This document shows positions 17,787 to 27,237 of a stretch of DNA of 64,000 nucleotides, one piece after another. The notes below the pieces were generated by a model. The model was not told the DNA's origin. It was given only the letters and a program-made list of their open reading frames with translations, and did no database searches. The stretch spans positions 80,211 to 144,210 of the forward strand of contig CACEKE010000003.1 in the NCBI GenBank assembly GCA_902560075.1. Reading direction: 5' to 3'. Both the position numbers and the translations under genes were made by a program. Position 1 is the first letter of the stretch, and the number at the start of each line of letters is the position of its first letter. The DNA comes from an uncultured Pelagibacteraceae bacterium (GTDB taxonomy: Bacteria; Pseudomonadota; Alphaproteobacteria; Pelagibacterales; Pelagibacteraceae).

Positions 17787-19607
17787 TTAGTGTTGTTTTC
17801 CTAGTACAGTTTTACCGCTAGGTACTCTAACTTCGTCAACCATCTTCTGCGTAGCAGAATCTGGCGCTTTAGTTATCAAGCTTACTACAATCATTGAAAC
17901 TAAGCTTACAAGTGATCCGACTATACCGAAAGTTAACTGCGTAACTCCCCAGAAGCCAGCCCCACCGTTTCTTACCCAAATTAAGTAAGCAGAACCTGAT
18001 ATTAGACCTAACAACATTCCTGCAACAGCACCTTGTGCATTCGCTCTCTTCCACCATACTCCGAGTACTAGTGGGAAGAATAATCCAGACATCGCAAAGT
18101 CAAATGCCCATATTACCGAACCAAGAATACCCTGAATTTCAAGAGCTGCAATTGTTGCTCCAGCAAAACCAATTATTACAAGTAATACCCTTGCTACAAT
18201 TAATCTTTTAGCTGTTTCAGCTTTCGGATTAATCATCTTGTAGTAAATGTCATGCGATAAAGCATTTGAAATTGCAAGCACTAGTCCATCTGCAGTTGAC
18301 ATGGCAGCAGCCATACCTCCAGCAGCAACTAGACCTGAAATTACATATGGTAATCCAGCAACCTCTGGTGTTGCTAATACAACGGCTTTACCACCCATGA
18401 AAAACTCGTTTAACTCAAGTGTTCCATTTCCATTAAAGTCGCTTACGAACATTAGATTAGCTTGGTTCCAGTTTTGATACCAGTCTATAGCCTGAACATC
18501 TGCAATCGATTTACCAATAATTCCGGTTGGTAGATTTGGATCCATCAAAGAAAGTTTTGATAAAGTCGCTAACATAGGTGCAGAAGAATATAGTAGGAAT
18601 ATAAAGAATAAAGACCAACCTACTGATCTTCTAGCTGCTTTCACACTTGGAGTTGTAAAATATCTCATCATTACGTGAGGTAATGAAGCTGTTCCAGCCA
18701 TCATACAAACTGCCAATGAAATAAATTTCCAAGGTGTTGTGTTAACATCAGAGTGAGCTTTAGTTATACCAGCTAAACCTTTTGGTACTGTAGCTAAATC
18801 AGCTGCTGAGTTTTTGATAGTTCCTAGACCAAATTGATTTTCAAGTTCCGCAATTCTAGCAACCTCATCTGCTAACATAAAGTGCGGGAAGAAACCAGCG
18901 CCTATTTTGTTACTAATCCAGAACACCGGTATTAAATATGCAATAATTAATACAATGTACTGAGCAACTTGAGTCCAAGTAACTGCTCTCATTCCACCAA
19001 GCATTGAACACATCAATATACTTGCTAAACCGACGTATACAGCAATATTAAAAGGAATATCTAGTGCAACTGATGCAATAGTTCCTGTGGCATTAATTTG
19101 AGCTGTCACGTATGTGAATGAAGCAACCGTTAAAACGATCACCGCAGATAATCTTGCCATGTTTCCACCATATCTAGTTCCGATAAAATCTGGAACTGTG
19201 TAACATCCAAATTTTCTTAGGTATGGTGCTAATAAAGATGCAACTAAAACGTATCCACCAGTCCATCCAACTAGCAGAGCCATATAACCATAGCCTTTGA
19301 AGTATATTCCACCTGCCATAGCAACAAATGAAGCACCAGACATCCAGTCTGCTGCAGTCGCCATTCCATTAAATACAGTTGGAACCTGCCTTCCAGCTAC
19401 GTAATAAGCGTCTACTTGAAGTGTTCTTGATAAGTATCCGATTAGTGCATAGATTAAAACTGTAAATGCAACGAAGAAAATTCCTATCATCTTCGCAGAC
19501 ATCCCAGCTTGTTCCGCAATTGCCATAAGAATTATGAAACCAAGGAAACCCCCTGTATAAATTCCATAAACTTTTGGCAAGTTGTCTATAAATTTACCTT
19601 TAATCAT
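17787..19607 (-). CDS. Sodium:solute symporter, large subunit (VC_2705-like; probable acetate/organic acid)
   Basis: Multi-helix SSS-family permease of 606 residues. Helices run from about residue 14 onward, with AYYVAGRQVPTVFNGMATAADWMSGASF, seen as YYVAGRQVPTVFNG and AADWMSGASFVAMAGGIY, typical of ActP-like carriers. It follows the DUF4212 small subunit in a TAATG overlap, the hallmark of the VC_2705 two-subunit subfamily. With acs nearby, acetate is the likely substrate. Unusually, residues 390-401 (DFNGNGTLELNE, 18405-18440) form a canonical EF-hand calcium loop between transmembrane segments. Confidence 0.88.
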   Translation of the reverse strand: MIKGKFIDNLPKVYGIYTGGFLGFIILMAIAEQAGMSAKMIGIFFVAFTVLIYALIGYLSRTLQVDAYYVAGRQVPTVFNGMATAADWMSGASFVAMAGGIYFKGYGYMALLVGWTGGYVLVASLLAPYLRKFGCYTVPDFIGTRYGGNMARLSAVIVLTVASFTYVTAQINATGTIASVALDIPFNIAVYVGLASILMCSMLGGMRAVTWTQVAQYIVLIIAYLIPVFWISNKIGAGFFPHFMLADEVARIAELENQFGLGTIKNSAADLATVPKGLAGITKAHSDVNTTPWKFISLAVCMMAGTASLPHVMMRYFTTPSVKAARRSVGWSLFFIFLLYSSAPMLATLSKLSLMDPNLPTGIIGKSIADVQAIDWYQNWNQANLMFVSDFNGNGTLELNEFFMGGKAVVLATPEVAGLPYVISGLVAAGGMAAAMSTADGLVLAISNALSHDIYYKMINPKAETAKRLIVARVLLVIIGFAGATIAALEIQGILGSVIWAFDFAMSGLFFPLVLGVWWKRANAQGAVAGMLLGLISGSAYLIWVRNGGAGFWGVTQLTFGIVGSLVSLVSMIVVSLITKAPDSATQKMVDEVRVPSGKTVLGKQH

Positions 19608-19870
19608 TAGTCATCCTCTCTCTCGGTGAAACCAAACTCTTCATCGATTTTCTCTTGTCTGCCTGCAAACCAAAAAATTAAGATTACAAAAATTCCAAGA
19701 GAACCTTGACATGTAAACCAATACGTTAAAGGATATCCAAATGGTTTAATGCCAGAAGCGTTCATTTCAGTCGCGAAGAAAAAGATGCCAATTGAGAAAA
19801 CAAACCAAATTGCTAATGTTACAAAAAGCAAATTTCTTGTTTTTTCCCAATGTTGTGCTTGTTTTGACAT
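19607..19870 (-). CDS. DUF4212 symporter small subunit
   Basis: An 87-residue protein with two transmembrane helices (about residues 13-33 and 46-66). EKTRNLLFVTLAIWFVFSIG and FGYPLTYWFTCQGSLGIFVI match the DUF4212 family, the obligate partner of VC_2705-type sodium symporters. It is first in the two-gene operon and has an unusually strong Shine-Dalgarno sequence, which fits high expression. Its precise role (assembly or stability of the carrier) is not known. Confidence 0.9.
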   Translation of the reverse strand: MSKQAQHWEKTRNLLFVTLAIWFVFSIGIFFFATEMNASGIKPFGYPLTYWFTCQGSLGIFVILIFWFAGRQEKIDEEFGFTEREDD

Positions 19871-19876
19871 TTTTTT

Positions 19877-19883
19877 CCCTCCC
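19877..19883 (-). promoter_or_regulatory. Strong Shine-Dalgarno sequence of the symporter operon
   Basis: Read on the minus strand the leader contains GGGAGGG six bases before the ATG at 19870. This purine-rich site stands out in a window of mostly SD-less genes. The same hexamer AGGGAG is complementary to CTCCCT in the loop of the candidate RNA at 45045-45106. Confidence 0.65.
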
Positions 19884-19989
19884 TATAGGTTAAAAGAATT
19901 TACCATACCCATTATCAGATTTATTGGAACCCCTAAAAAAGCTACAAATTGTGTTATTTTTAGCTTATAAAACAACCTTAAGTAGTCAA

Positions 19990-20616
19990 ATGGTTCTAAA
20001 ATACAGATTTAATCTAAAAGACATCAAACTTGAGGATTTTAAAGTTTATTTGCTTGCAATGTTCAAAGCTATTTTACCAAAGAAAAAAATCAACAATTTG
20101 GATGATTTAGAGGATTTTGTACAAAAGAAATCTGCATGGGTTACTCAGGTTACTCTTTATGGATATTTAAAAACTAGAATGGGAACTAAATATGTTTTGC
20201 ATTTTGATAATGAAAAATTTCTAGGATCTATAAACAAAGCAAAATGGAATATTTACTATGTGGCTTTACAGGATATGATATTTTATTCGCTCTCTTATTT
20301 AAACATTACAATAAATTTTCAAGAAGGTGGACACGCAAAAAATATTTATAATTCTATTTTAGAAAGAGAAAAGTTAAATGGGATGCCAGAAGAAGTAATT
20401 GAAAAAGCAAGAAAATTATTTGAAGAAAGATATCATAATATTGATTGGAAAAAATACTCTAATGATTTACCTTTTAATAAAAGTGCATTAGCACTTTATG
20501 AATGGGCTCCAATAGCAGAGGAATTAAAAACATTAGACAGAAAAATAGTTTTAAATTCTATGATACTGAAATGGGATAACATTAAAGAAGAATTTCAAAA
20601 GCTAATAAATTTTTAA
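19990..20616 (+). CDS. Conserved hypothetical protein
   Basis: A 208-residue soluble protein that I do not recognise confidently. Visible features are a helical N-terminal half with [22 protein letters not shown] and a C-terminal half with [21 protein letters not shown]; no signal peptide or membrane helix. I chose the ATG at 19990; the frame is open further upstream but only from a TTG with no ribosome site. It stands between the symporter operon and acs on the opposite strand, and its TAA shares TTAA (20613-20616) with the acs stop. No function is proposed. Confidence 0.75.
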   Translation: MVLKYRFNLKDIKLEDFKVYLLAMFKAILPKKKINNLDDLEDFVQKKSAWVTQVTLYGYLKTRMGTKYVLHFDNEKFLGSINKAKWNIYYVALQDMIFYSLSYLNITINFQEGGHAKNIYNSILEREKLNGMPEEVIEKARKLFEERYHNIDWKKYSNDLPFNKSALALYEWAPIAEELKTLDRKIVLNSMILKWDNIKEEFQKLINF

Positions 20617-22688
20617 ATATTTTTTCTTTCGCTTACTAGGCTCTTTACTACTGAAGGATCTGCAAGTGTAGTTGTATCACCGAGTTGATCATGCTCATTT
20701 GCTGCAATTTTTCTCAATATCCTTCTCATTATTTTTCCAGATCTTGTTTTAGGAAGTCCGGGTGAAAAATGGATTAGATCTGGTGTAGCTATAGGTCCAA
20801 TTTGCTTTCTTACCCATAATTTTAAATCTCTTTCAAGTTCTCCATTTGGTTCTTCACCTACATTAAGAGTTACGTAGCAATATAAACCGTTACCTTTAAT
20901 ATCATGAGGATATCCAACTACTGCGGCTTCTGCCACTTTAGGGTGAGCTACAAATGCACTTTCTATTTCGGCTGTACCTAAGTTATGGCCAGAGACAATT
21001 ATTACATCATCAACTCTGCCTGTGATCCAATAATATCCATCTTTATCTCTCCTACATCCATCTCCAGTAAAATATTTACCATCAAACTGTGAAAAGTAAG
21101 TGTCTATAAATCTTTGATGATCACCATAAACAGTTCTCATTTGTCCAGGCCATGATTGTGCAATACACAATCTGCCTTGAGCTTCACCTTTAAGAACTTT
21201 TCCATTTTTATCAACTAATACAGGCTTAATTCCATAAAAAGGCTTTGTCGCTGAGCCAGGCTTTAAATCTATAGCTCCAGTTTGAGGGCTTATCAAAATT
21301 CCTCCAGTCTCAGTTTGCCACCAAGTGTCAACTATTGGGCATCTAGAGTCTCCTACAGTCTTAAAATACCATTGCCAAGCCTCAGGATTTATTGGTTCGC
21401 CAACAGTTCCTAGCAATTTAAGTGATTTTCTTGAGGTTTTTTTTACTGGTTTATCCCCCTCTCTCATTAATGCTCTTATTGCAGTTGGAGCAGTATAGAA
21501 AATGTTTACTTTATATTTATCGATAATTTGCCACCATCTCGAACTATCTGGATATGTTGGTATTCCCTCAAACATAATAGTAGTAGCTCCATTAGATAGA
21601 GGCCCGTAAATTATATAACTATGTCCTGTAACCCAACCGATATCCGCGCTACACCAATAAATATCTTTAGACTTATAATTGAAAATATATTGGTGAGTCA
21701 TAGACGCATAAACCATATAGCCCCCAGTTGTATGTAATACGCCCTTAGGTTTGCCCGTCGAACCAGATGTATAAAGTATAAACAACGGATCCTCTGCGCT
21801 CATTTCTTCTGGTTCGCAATTTGAAGAAACATTTTTAATCATATCGTGATACCAAACATCTCTACTTTCGTCCCAATTAATTCTATTTCCAGTTCTTTTA
21901 ATAACTATACATTTTTTTACTTTAGGACATTCAACTAATGCCTCGTCTGTTATTGATTTTAAATGAATAGTTTTACCGCCTCTTATGCCCTCATCCGCAG
22001 TTATTACGTAATCAGACTTACAATCATTTATTCTTCCAGATATACTATCAGGCGAGAAGCCACCAAAAATTATAGAATGAATGGCACCTATTCTTGCGCA
22101 TGCCAGCATCGTGTAAGCAAGTTCGGGTATCATAGTTAAATATATTGTAACCCTATCTCCCTTTTTAACTCCTAACTCTTTTAACCCATTTGCTGCTTTA
22201 GAAACTTCTTGATGTAACTGTTTGTAAGTAATTTTTTTTTGAACCTTAGGATCATCACCGACCCAAATAATTGCAGTTTTATCTTTATTTCTTTTTAAAT
22301 GTCTATCGATACAATTTGCTGAGGCATTTAAAGTTCCATCATAAAACCATTTAATGTGTACATCTGATTTACTATATTTAACATCTTTAATTTTCGTGTA
22401 AGGTTTAATCCACGTAATTCGCTTACCTTCCTTTTTCCAAAATCCGTCGTTATCTTTCAATGATTGTCTATACTTCTTTTCGTACTCAGACTTATTGACT
22501 GTAGCTTTTTTAACCCAATCTGTTTTAACTTTATAAATAAGTTCTTTTGGACCCTCAGTATCTTCAATTTTTTTTAATTTAATTTTCTTTTTTCTTTTTG
22601 ATTTAAGAATTTTTTTTCTTTTTTTTGATTTATTTTTTTTTTTATTTTTTCTTTTTTTATTAGACTTTTTTTTCTTTTTTTTTGGCAT
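20613..22688 (-). CDS. acs: Acetyl-CoA synthetase with polylysine N-terminal extension
   Basis: Activates acetate to acetyl-CoA through acetyl-AMP. Adenylation signatures: [51 protein letters not shown], and [18 protein letters not shown], whose lysine is the acetylation-regulated catalytic residue. Alignment to E. coli Acs from memory begins around residue 50. Residues 2-40 are almost only Lys, Arg, Asn and Ser, an extension I do not know from other Acs proteins. There is no later Met in a suitable position, so the extension appears genuine. It pairs functionally with the nearby symporter. Confidence 0.95.
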   Translation of the reverse strand: MPKKKKKKSNKKRKNKKKNKSKKRKKILKSKRKKKIKLKKIEDTEGPKELIYKVKTDWVKKATVNKSEYEKKYRQSLKDNDGFWKKEGKRITWIKPYTKIKDVKYSKSDVHIKWFYDGTLNASANCIDRHLKRNKDKTAIIWVGDDPKVQKKITYKQLHQEVSKAANGLKELGVKKGDRVTIYLTMIPELAYTMLACARIGAIHSIIFGGFSPDSISGRINDCKSDYVITADEGIRGGKTIHLKSITDEALVECPKVKKCIVIKRTGNRINWDESRDVWYHDMIKNVSSNCEPEEMSAEDPLFILYTSGSTGKPKGVLHTTGGYMVYASMTHQYIFNYKSKDIYWCSADIGWVTGHSYIIYGPLSNGATTIMFEGIPTYPDSSRWWQIIDKYKVNIFYTAPTAIRALMREGDKPVKKTSRKSLKLLGTVGEPINPEAWQWYFKTVGDSRCPIVDTWWQTETGGILISPQTGAIDLKPGSATKPFYGIKPVLVDKNGKVLKGEAQGRLCIAQSWPGQMRTVYGDHQRFIDTYFSQFDGKYFTGDGCRRDKDGYYWITGRVDDVIIVSGHNLGTAEIESAFVAHPKVAEAAVVGYPHDIKGNGLYCYVTLNVGEEPNGELERDLKLWVRKQIGPIATPDLIHFSPGLPKTRSGKIMRRILRKIAANEHDQLGDTTTLADPSVVKSLVSERKNI

Positions 22689-22698
22689 AGTATTTTAT

Positions 22699-23115
22699 TT
22701 ACTTAATCTTACCCATCTTCAAAATAATTTTCCAGCATTTAGTATCTATTGGCATTACTGATAATCTGCTCTGTTTTATCAATGCAAGGTCTTTAAGATC
22801 CTTGTTTTTCTTAATGTTTTCTAGGGTTACACAGTTTTTAAGTTTATTAACAAAAGCAACCTGCACCGCAACAAATCTCTTTTTTTTATCCGTTGGATCA
22901 ATAAATGCTTCTTTTATAACTTTTACAATTCCAACAATTTCCTTACCTATGTTTGAATGATAGAAAAAACATAAATCACCTACTTTCATTTTTTTTAAAT
23001 TATTAGCCGCTTGATAATTTCTAACCCCATCCCACATCGCACCTTTTGATCCTGCTTTCATTTGCTGTTCAATAGACCAAACATCTGGCTCAGATTTAAG
23101 TAACCAATATTTCAT
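22699..23115 (-). CDS. EVE domain (PUA-like) protein
   Basis: Small single-domain protein thought to bind modified nucleic-acid bases. MKYWLLKSEPDVWSIEQQ, WDGVRNYQAANNLKKMKVGD, CFFYHSNIGKEIVGIVKV and the final CWKIILKMGKI are the family signature (the thymocyte nuclear protein 1 family). The length of 138 residues is standard. Its ATG shares one base with the stop of tsaD (TAATG) and it precedes acs by ten bases, so tsaD, EVE and acs may share a transcript. Confidence 0.92.
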   Translation of the reverse strand: MKYWLLKSEPDVWSIEQQMKAGSKGAMWDGVRNYQAANNLKKMKVGDLCFFYHSNIGKEIVGIVKVIKEAFIDPTDKKKRFVAVQVAFVNKLKNCVTLENIKKNKDLKDLALIKQSRLSVMPIDTKCWKIILKMGKIK

Positions 23116-24188
23116 TATATTTTAACACCTGCGCCTTTTAAAAATTTAGCATTTTCATCTAACTGCCATCTTGGTCTTGCTTCCAAGTCGTGGCGATCGA
23201 AATTCTTTGATTTAAATTTTTCTAGACCTACCATTGCAATCATAGCTGCATTATCACCACATAAATCTAAACTTGGAAAAAATACATTAAAATTATTTTC
23301 ATTACTTATTTCTTCAATTTTCTTTCTAATATTTTTGTTAGCAGCAACACCGCCAGCTACTACAAAATTTTTACTATAATTATTATTAATTTTTAAATAT
23401 TCATTAAATGCTACTTGTGTTTTTTTATAAATAATTCTTTCAATCGTATTTTGAAATGAGGCTGCTAGGTCATATTTTTCTTGTTCGGTTTTAATGGTAC
23501 GGGATATTTTCAGAACTGCTGTTTTTAATCCTGCAAATGAAAAATTACATCCTCCTTTATTAATTATTGGCATCGGTAATTTAAATTTATTTGGATTTCC
23601 TTTTTTGGCAAGAATTTCAATTTTTGGACCACCGGGAAATTCAATACCTAAAAGTTTAGCAGTCTTGTCAAATGCTTCTCCTAAAGCATCATCAATTGTC
23701 GTCCCCAGTCTTTTGTAATCACCAAGCCCGTTAACACATAAAAATTGGGAATGTCCCCCTGAGATGAGCAATAACAAATAAGGATAATCTAATTTAGTTT
23801 GTAACTTTGGACTTAGCGCGTGTCCCTCTAAATGATTTACACCTATCAAAGGCTTATTTAAAGATAAAGACAAAGCTTTTGCAAAATTAAGACCTACAGA
23901 CAAGCATACAATTAATCCAGGGCCAGCAGTAGCAGCTACTGCATCAATATCATTTAAACTTTTTTTACTTTTCATTAAAGCTTCTTTTACAATTAGATCA
24001 ATTTTTTCAACATGTGCTCTAGCTGCTAAATCTGGTACAACACCACCAAATTTTTTGTGAACATCAAATTGACTAGACACAATATTTGAGAGAATTTTTG
24101 GTATACCTGAACTATCATCTTGAATAATGGCTGCAGCTGTCTCGTCGCAACTTGTTTCTATTCCCATAATTAAAGCATTTTTTGACAT
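23115..24188 (-). CDS. tsaD: tRNA N6-adenosine threonylcarbamoyltransferase TsaD
   Basis: Transfers the threonylcarbamoyl group to A37 of ANN-decoding tRNAs. MGIETSCDETAAAIIQ at the N-terminus, VNHLEGHALSP with metal-binding histidines, LLISGGHSQFLCV, FPGGPKIEILAKKG, FSFAGLKTAV and GGVAANKNIRKK are all conserved ASKHA/TsaD motifs. C-terminal ARPRWQLDE is usual in alphaproteobacteria. It diverges from hemC, another neighbourhood commonly seen in alphaproteobacteria. Confidence 0.97.
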   Translation of the reverse strand: MSKNALIMGIETSCDETAAAIIQDDSSGIPKILSNIVSSQFDVHKKFGGVVPDLAARAHVEKIDLIVKEALMKSKKSLNDIDAVAATAGPGLIVCLSVGLNFAKALSLSLNKPLIGVNHLEGHALSPKLQTKLDYPYLLLLISGGHSQFLCVNGLGDYKRLGTTIDDALGEAFDKTAKLLGIEFPGGPKIEILAKKGNPNKFKLPMPIINKGGCNFSFAGLKTAVLKISRTIKTEQEKYDLAASFQNTIERIIYKKTQVAFNEYLKINNNYSKNFVVAGGVAANKNIRKKIEEISNENNFNVFFPSLDLCGDNAAMIAMVGLEKFKSKNFDRHDLEARPRWQLDENAKFLKGAGVKI

Positions 24189-24232
24189 AAATTTTTTTTC
24201 TTAAATTCAACGATTAAACTATAACAATGCAA

Positions 24233-24238
24233 TATAAA
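24233..24238 (+). promoter_or_regulatory. -10 box for hemC
   Basis: TATAAA ends seven bases before the hemC ATG at 24246, so transcription would start at or within one base of the start codon. No good -35 is visible at 16-18 bases. An alternative TATAAC lies at 24219-24224. Confidence 0.35.
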
Positions 24239-24245
24239 GAAATTT

Positions 24246-25157
24246 ATGAAAAGAAATAAACTTTTTATTGGATCTAGAGCTAGTAAATTAGCACTAATCT
24301 ATGCAAATAAAGTTAAAAATGAAATCTCAAAGCATTATAATAAAGAAATTATTATAAAAGATATAAATACCACAGGAGATAATAAGATTGATATAAGATT
24401 AAGTGAATTAGGTGGAAAAGGTTTGTTTTCAAAAAATATTGAAAATGAACTTTTAAACAAAAATATTGATTTAGCTGTACATGCTCTTAAAGATCTTCCT
24501 TCTTTTGATACCGAAGGTTTGGTAACAAATTGTTTTTTAAAAAGAAATAATTCTAATGAGGTGATGATTAGCAACTCTAATAAAAAGTTGAATGATCTAG
24601 TTCCCGGATCTATTGTTGGCACATCTTCATTTCGTAGAGAATTTCAATTAAAAAGAATTAGAAAAGATTTAAACTTTAAACTCATTAGAGGTAATGTTGA
24701 TACAAGAATAAGAAAATTAAAAAATGGTGAATATGATGCTATAATTCTTGCAAAGGCAGGTTTAAGTTCTTTAAATCTAGACAAAGAAATAACTCAAGAG
24801 TTTTCCAATAACGACTTAATACCAAGTGCTGGACAAGGAACCATTGCAGTACAGTGTAGAAAAGATGATGTAGAGATAATAGAATTACTAAATAAAATTA
24901 ACCATGAAAAAACAAGTATTTGTGTAAAAGCTGAAAGAGAAGTACTTAAAGTTTTGGATGGGGATTGTGAAACTGCAGTTGGCGCAACATCAAAAATTGT
25001 TAATGATAAAATATATTTATCAGGTGAATTATTTTCAATTGATGGAAGTAGAAGATATTTTTATGAAACTAGTAAAAAGTTATCGGATTTTCATATGGCC
25101 GGCGAAGAGGTAGGAAAAAAACTTAAAGAAGAGTCTCAAGGGAATTATAAAAAATAA
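24246..25157 (+). CDS. hemC: Hydroxymethylbilane synthase (porphobilinogen deaminase)
   Basis: Polymerises four porphobilinogens to hydroxymethylbilane in haem synthesis. IGSRASKLALIYA at the start, VHALKDLPS with the catalytic Asp83, GTSSFRREFQLKRI, IRGNVDTRIRKL, LIPSAGQGTIAVQCR and VLDGDCETAVGA with the dipyrromethane-cofactor Cys241 are all in place. The 303-residue length is standard. The hemD ATG follows its stop codon directly. Confidence 0.97.
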   Translation: MKRNKLFIGSRASKLALIYANKVKNEISKHYNKEIIIKDINTTGDNKIDIRLSELGGKGLFSKNIENELLNKNIDLAVHALKDLPSFDTEGLVTNCFLKRNNSNEVMISNSNKKLNDLVPGSIVGTSSFRREFQLKRIRKDLNFKLIRGNVDTRIRKLKNGEYDAIILAKAGLSSLNLDKEITQEFSNNDLIPSAGQGTIAVQCRKDDVEIIELLNKINHEKTSICVKAEREVLKVLDGDCETAVGATSKIVNDKIYLSGELFSIDGSRRYFYETSKKLSDFHMAGEEVGKKLKEESQGNYKK

Positions 25158-25856
25158 ATGCACATAATGTTAACAAGACCCTTGGAGGACTCGAAGGAAT
25201 TAATAATTAAATTTAAATCATTGGGTTATGATGTGTCTCATTTACCAGTAATTAAAATAATAAAACAAGAAATAAAAAATATAGATTTACTTGAATTTGC
25301 TGGGATAATATTTACTAGTGCAAATTCTGTTAAATTTCTTGATACAAAAAAACTTAACAAATCTATATATTGTTTTTGCGTAGGGTCGGCTACAGAAAAA
25401 GAGGCCTTAAACAAGGGTTTCCAAAATGTTTATGCGGCTGATGGCAATGTCAATAATCTTAAAGAAATCATAATTCAAAATTACAATAAAAAAAAAGGTA
25501 AGTTACTTTATGTAAGTGGAGAATTAATAACTACAAATCTTCACAAACAATTGATAGATGAAGATTATCAAGTTGAAAGAATTGTAAATTATAACGTAGA
25601 GCACATTACTGAATTAGACCTAAAATTCATTGATCAGTTAAAAAAAAATATGCCCAATATCATATATGTGTACTCTCAAAATAGTGCAAAAAGCTTGCTC
25701 AAAATTATTAAAAAATATGAACTTATTGACTATTGGATGAATACTAACTTAATGTGTTTAGGTGAAAAAACATCTTCAGTTTTAAATGAAATAAAATGGA
25801 AAAAAATATTTTTATTTAATCCTGGAGAGGAAGAATTTTTACTATATAAAATTTAA
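25158..25856 (+). CDS. hemD: Uroporphyrinogen-III synthase
   Basis: Closes hydroxymethylbilane to uroporphyrinogen III with inversion of ring D. The family is poorly conserved; support comes from the N-terminal MLTRPLEDSKELIIKFKSLG, GIIFTSANSVKFL, the domain linker CFCVGSATEKEALNKGF, LYVSGELI and YVYSQNSAKSLLKI. Position directly after hemC is the strongest evidence. It has 232 residues and ends two bases before the MscS-type gene. Confidence 0.9.
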   Translation: MHIMLTRPLEDSKELIIKFKSLGYDVSHLPVIKIIKQEIKNIDLLEFAGIIFTSANSVKFLDTKKLNKSIYCFCVGSATEKEALNKGFQNVYAADGNVNNLKEIIIQNYNKKKGKLLYVSGELITTNLHKQLIDEDYQVERIVNYNVEHITELDLKFIDQLKKNMPNIIYVYSQNSAKSLLKIIKKYELIDYWMNTNLMCLGEKTSSVLNEIKWKKIFLFNPGEEEFLLYKI

Positions 25857-25858
25857 TT

Positions 25859-26944
25859 ATGGAAATTTTTGAGAATTTTAAAGAACTGTTTTTATCTGTT
25901 TGGAACAAAGGAATAATTGGTGTCGACTTTGTGCAAATCTTAATAGGTCTTGGGATATTTTTTATTTTTTTAGTATTTAGAGGTTTAATAAGTAAGTTGA
26001 TAATCAGAAAGCTTGAGATCATTTCAAAAAGAACAACCAACAAATTAGATGACACTTTTGTAAAAGCTATGGATGGTCCTGCAAAGTTTTTGCCAATAGT
26101 TCTTGGTTTCTTTTTTGCTAGTTATTACATCACCTTCGCAGAGGATACCAGATCATTTGTAGATAATGTAAACAGAACCTTGATTACAATATTATTATTT
26201 TGGACAATCCATCAAATTATAGAACCAATTTCTTATGTTTTAAGTGGTCTAGATAGACTCCTTACAAGAGAGCTAATAGGCTGGATTATTAAATCACTAA
26301 AAATTTTAATTTTTATTTTAGGAGCTGCAGCAGTACTTGAATTGTGGGGTATTAAGATTGGTCCAATTATTGCAGGTCTTGGTTTATTTGGAGTAGCAGT
26401 AGCACTTGGTGCTCAAGACTTATTTAAAAACCTTATTTCCGGGATATTAGTTTTAGTTGAAAAGAGGTTTAAAATTGGAGATTGGATTATTGTAGAAGGA
26501 ATTATAGAGGGAATAGTTGAAAGAATTGGTTTTAGGTCAACAGTAATTAGAAAGTTTGATAAATCTTTGGCAATAATTCCAAATTTTCAGTTTGCTGAAA
26601 ATGCTGTGATTAATGTAAGTCAAAAAACAAATTGGTTAATTAGTTGGACTATAACACTTCAGTACGATTCAACAATTGAACAGTTAAAAAAAATAAGGGA
26701 TAAAATTGAGGACTATATAAACAATCATGAAGATTTTAATACTTCAATAGGAGTGTCTGTAAGAGTCGATAAATTTGCAGATAGTTCAATTGACATGTAT
26801 GTAAGATGTTTTACTAAAACAAATAGATGGAGTGAATACCTTAAAGTTAAAGAAAGATTAGCACTCTCAATAAAAGAAATTGTAGAGGGACAAAAAGCTT
26901 CTTTTGCTTTCCCAAGTCAATCAATTTATGTCGAGAAAAAATGA
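25859..26944 (+). CDS. MscS family mechanosensitive channel
   Basis: Inner-membrane channel protein with helices near residues 20-45, 75-95, 105-130 and 140-185. The pore-lining helix is in LELWGIKIGPIIAGLGLFGVAVALGAQDLF (read here as IIAGLGLFGVAVALGAQDLF), followed by the MscS beta domain with VEKRFKIGDWIIVEGIIEG, FRSTVIRKFDKSLAIIPNF and a C-terminal alpha/beta domain. At 361 residues it is a small to medium member. It overlaps the next YggT gene by four bases (ATGA) and probably contributes to osmotic protection. Confidence 0.92.
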   Translation: MEIFENFKELFLSVWNKGIIGVDFVQILIGLGIFFIFLVFRGLISKLIIRKLEIISKRTTNKLDDTFVKAMDGPAKFLPIVLGFFFASYYITFAEDTRSFVDNVNRTLITILLFWTIHQIIEPISYVLSGLDRLLTRELIGWIIKSLKILIFILGAAAVLELWGIKIGPIIAGLGLFGVAVALGAQDLFKNLISGILVLVEKRFKIGDWIIVEGIIEGIVERIGFRSTVIRKFDKSLAIIPNFQFAENAVINVSQKTNWLISWTITLQYDSTIEQLKKIRDKIEDYINNHEDFNTSIGVSVRVDKFADSSIDMYVRCFTKTNRWSEYLKVKERLALSIKEIVEGQKASFAFPSQSIYVEKK

Positions 26945-27231
26945 TTGCAATATTTTACTTAACACTTCAAATAATTAAACTTTATAGCTACGTAGTAATT
27001 GCAAATGTTGTTATAAGTTGGTTAGTTGCTTTTAATATTTTGAATACTTCAAATAGAATTGTATATTCAATTTTGGAATTTACTTATCGTTTAACAGATC
27101 CTATTTTAAATAAAATTCGAAGTTTTTTACCAAACCTGGGTGCATTTGACATCTCTCCAATTATACTTCTATTGTTGCTATGGTTTATAGAAATGTGTAT
27201 GAAGATTTACGTTGCACCAATGATTTTTTAA
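26941..27231 (+). CDS. YggT family membrane protein
   Basis: A 96-residue protein with two hydrophobic helices (about residues 3-27 and 70-92). YVVIANVVISWLVAFNIL, FTYRLTDPILNKIRSFLP and FDISPIILLLLLWF are the family signature. YggT proteins are linked to osmotic stress and membrane or division functions, with no defined biochemical activity. Coupled to the MscS-type gene upstream and six bases before folD. Confidence 0.92.
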   Translation: MIAIFYLTLQIIKLYSYVVIANVVISWLVAFNILNTSNRIVYSILEFTYRLTDPILNKIRSFLPNLGAFDISPIILLLLLWFIEMCMKIYVAPMIF

Positions 27232-27237
27232 ATACCT

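Noticed and set aside
22560..22690. The homopolymer-rich start of acs as a sequencing error or frameshift
   Set aside because: The frame runs unbroken from the ATG at 22688 into a complete Acs, so there is no direct sign of a shift, although length errors in A runs cannot be excluded.
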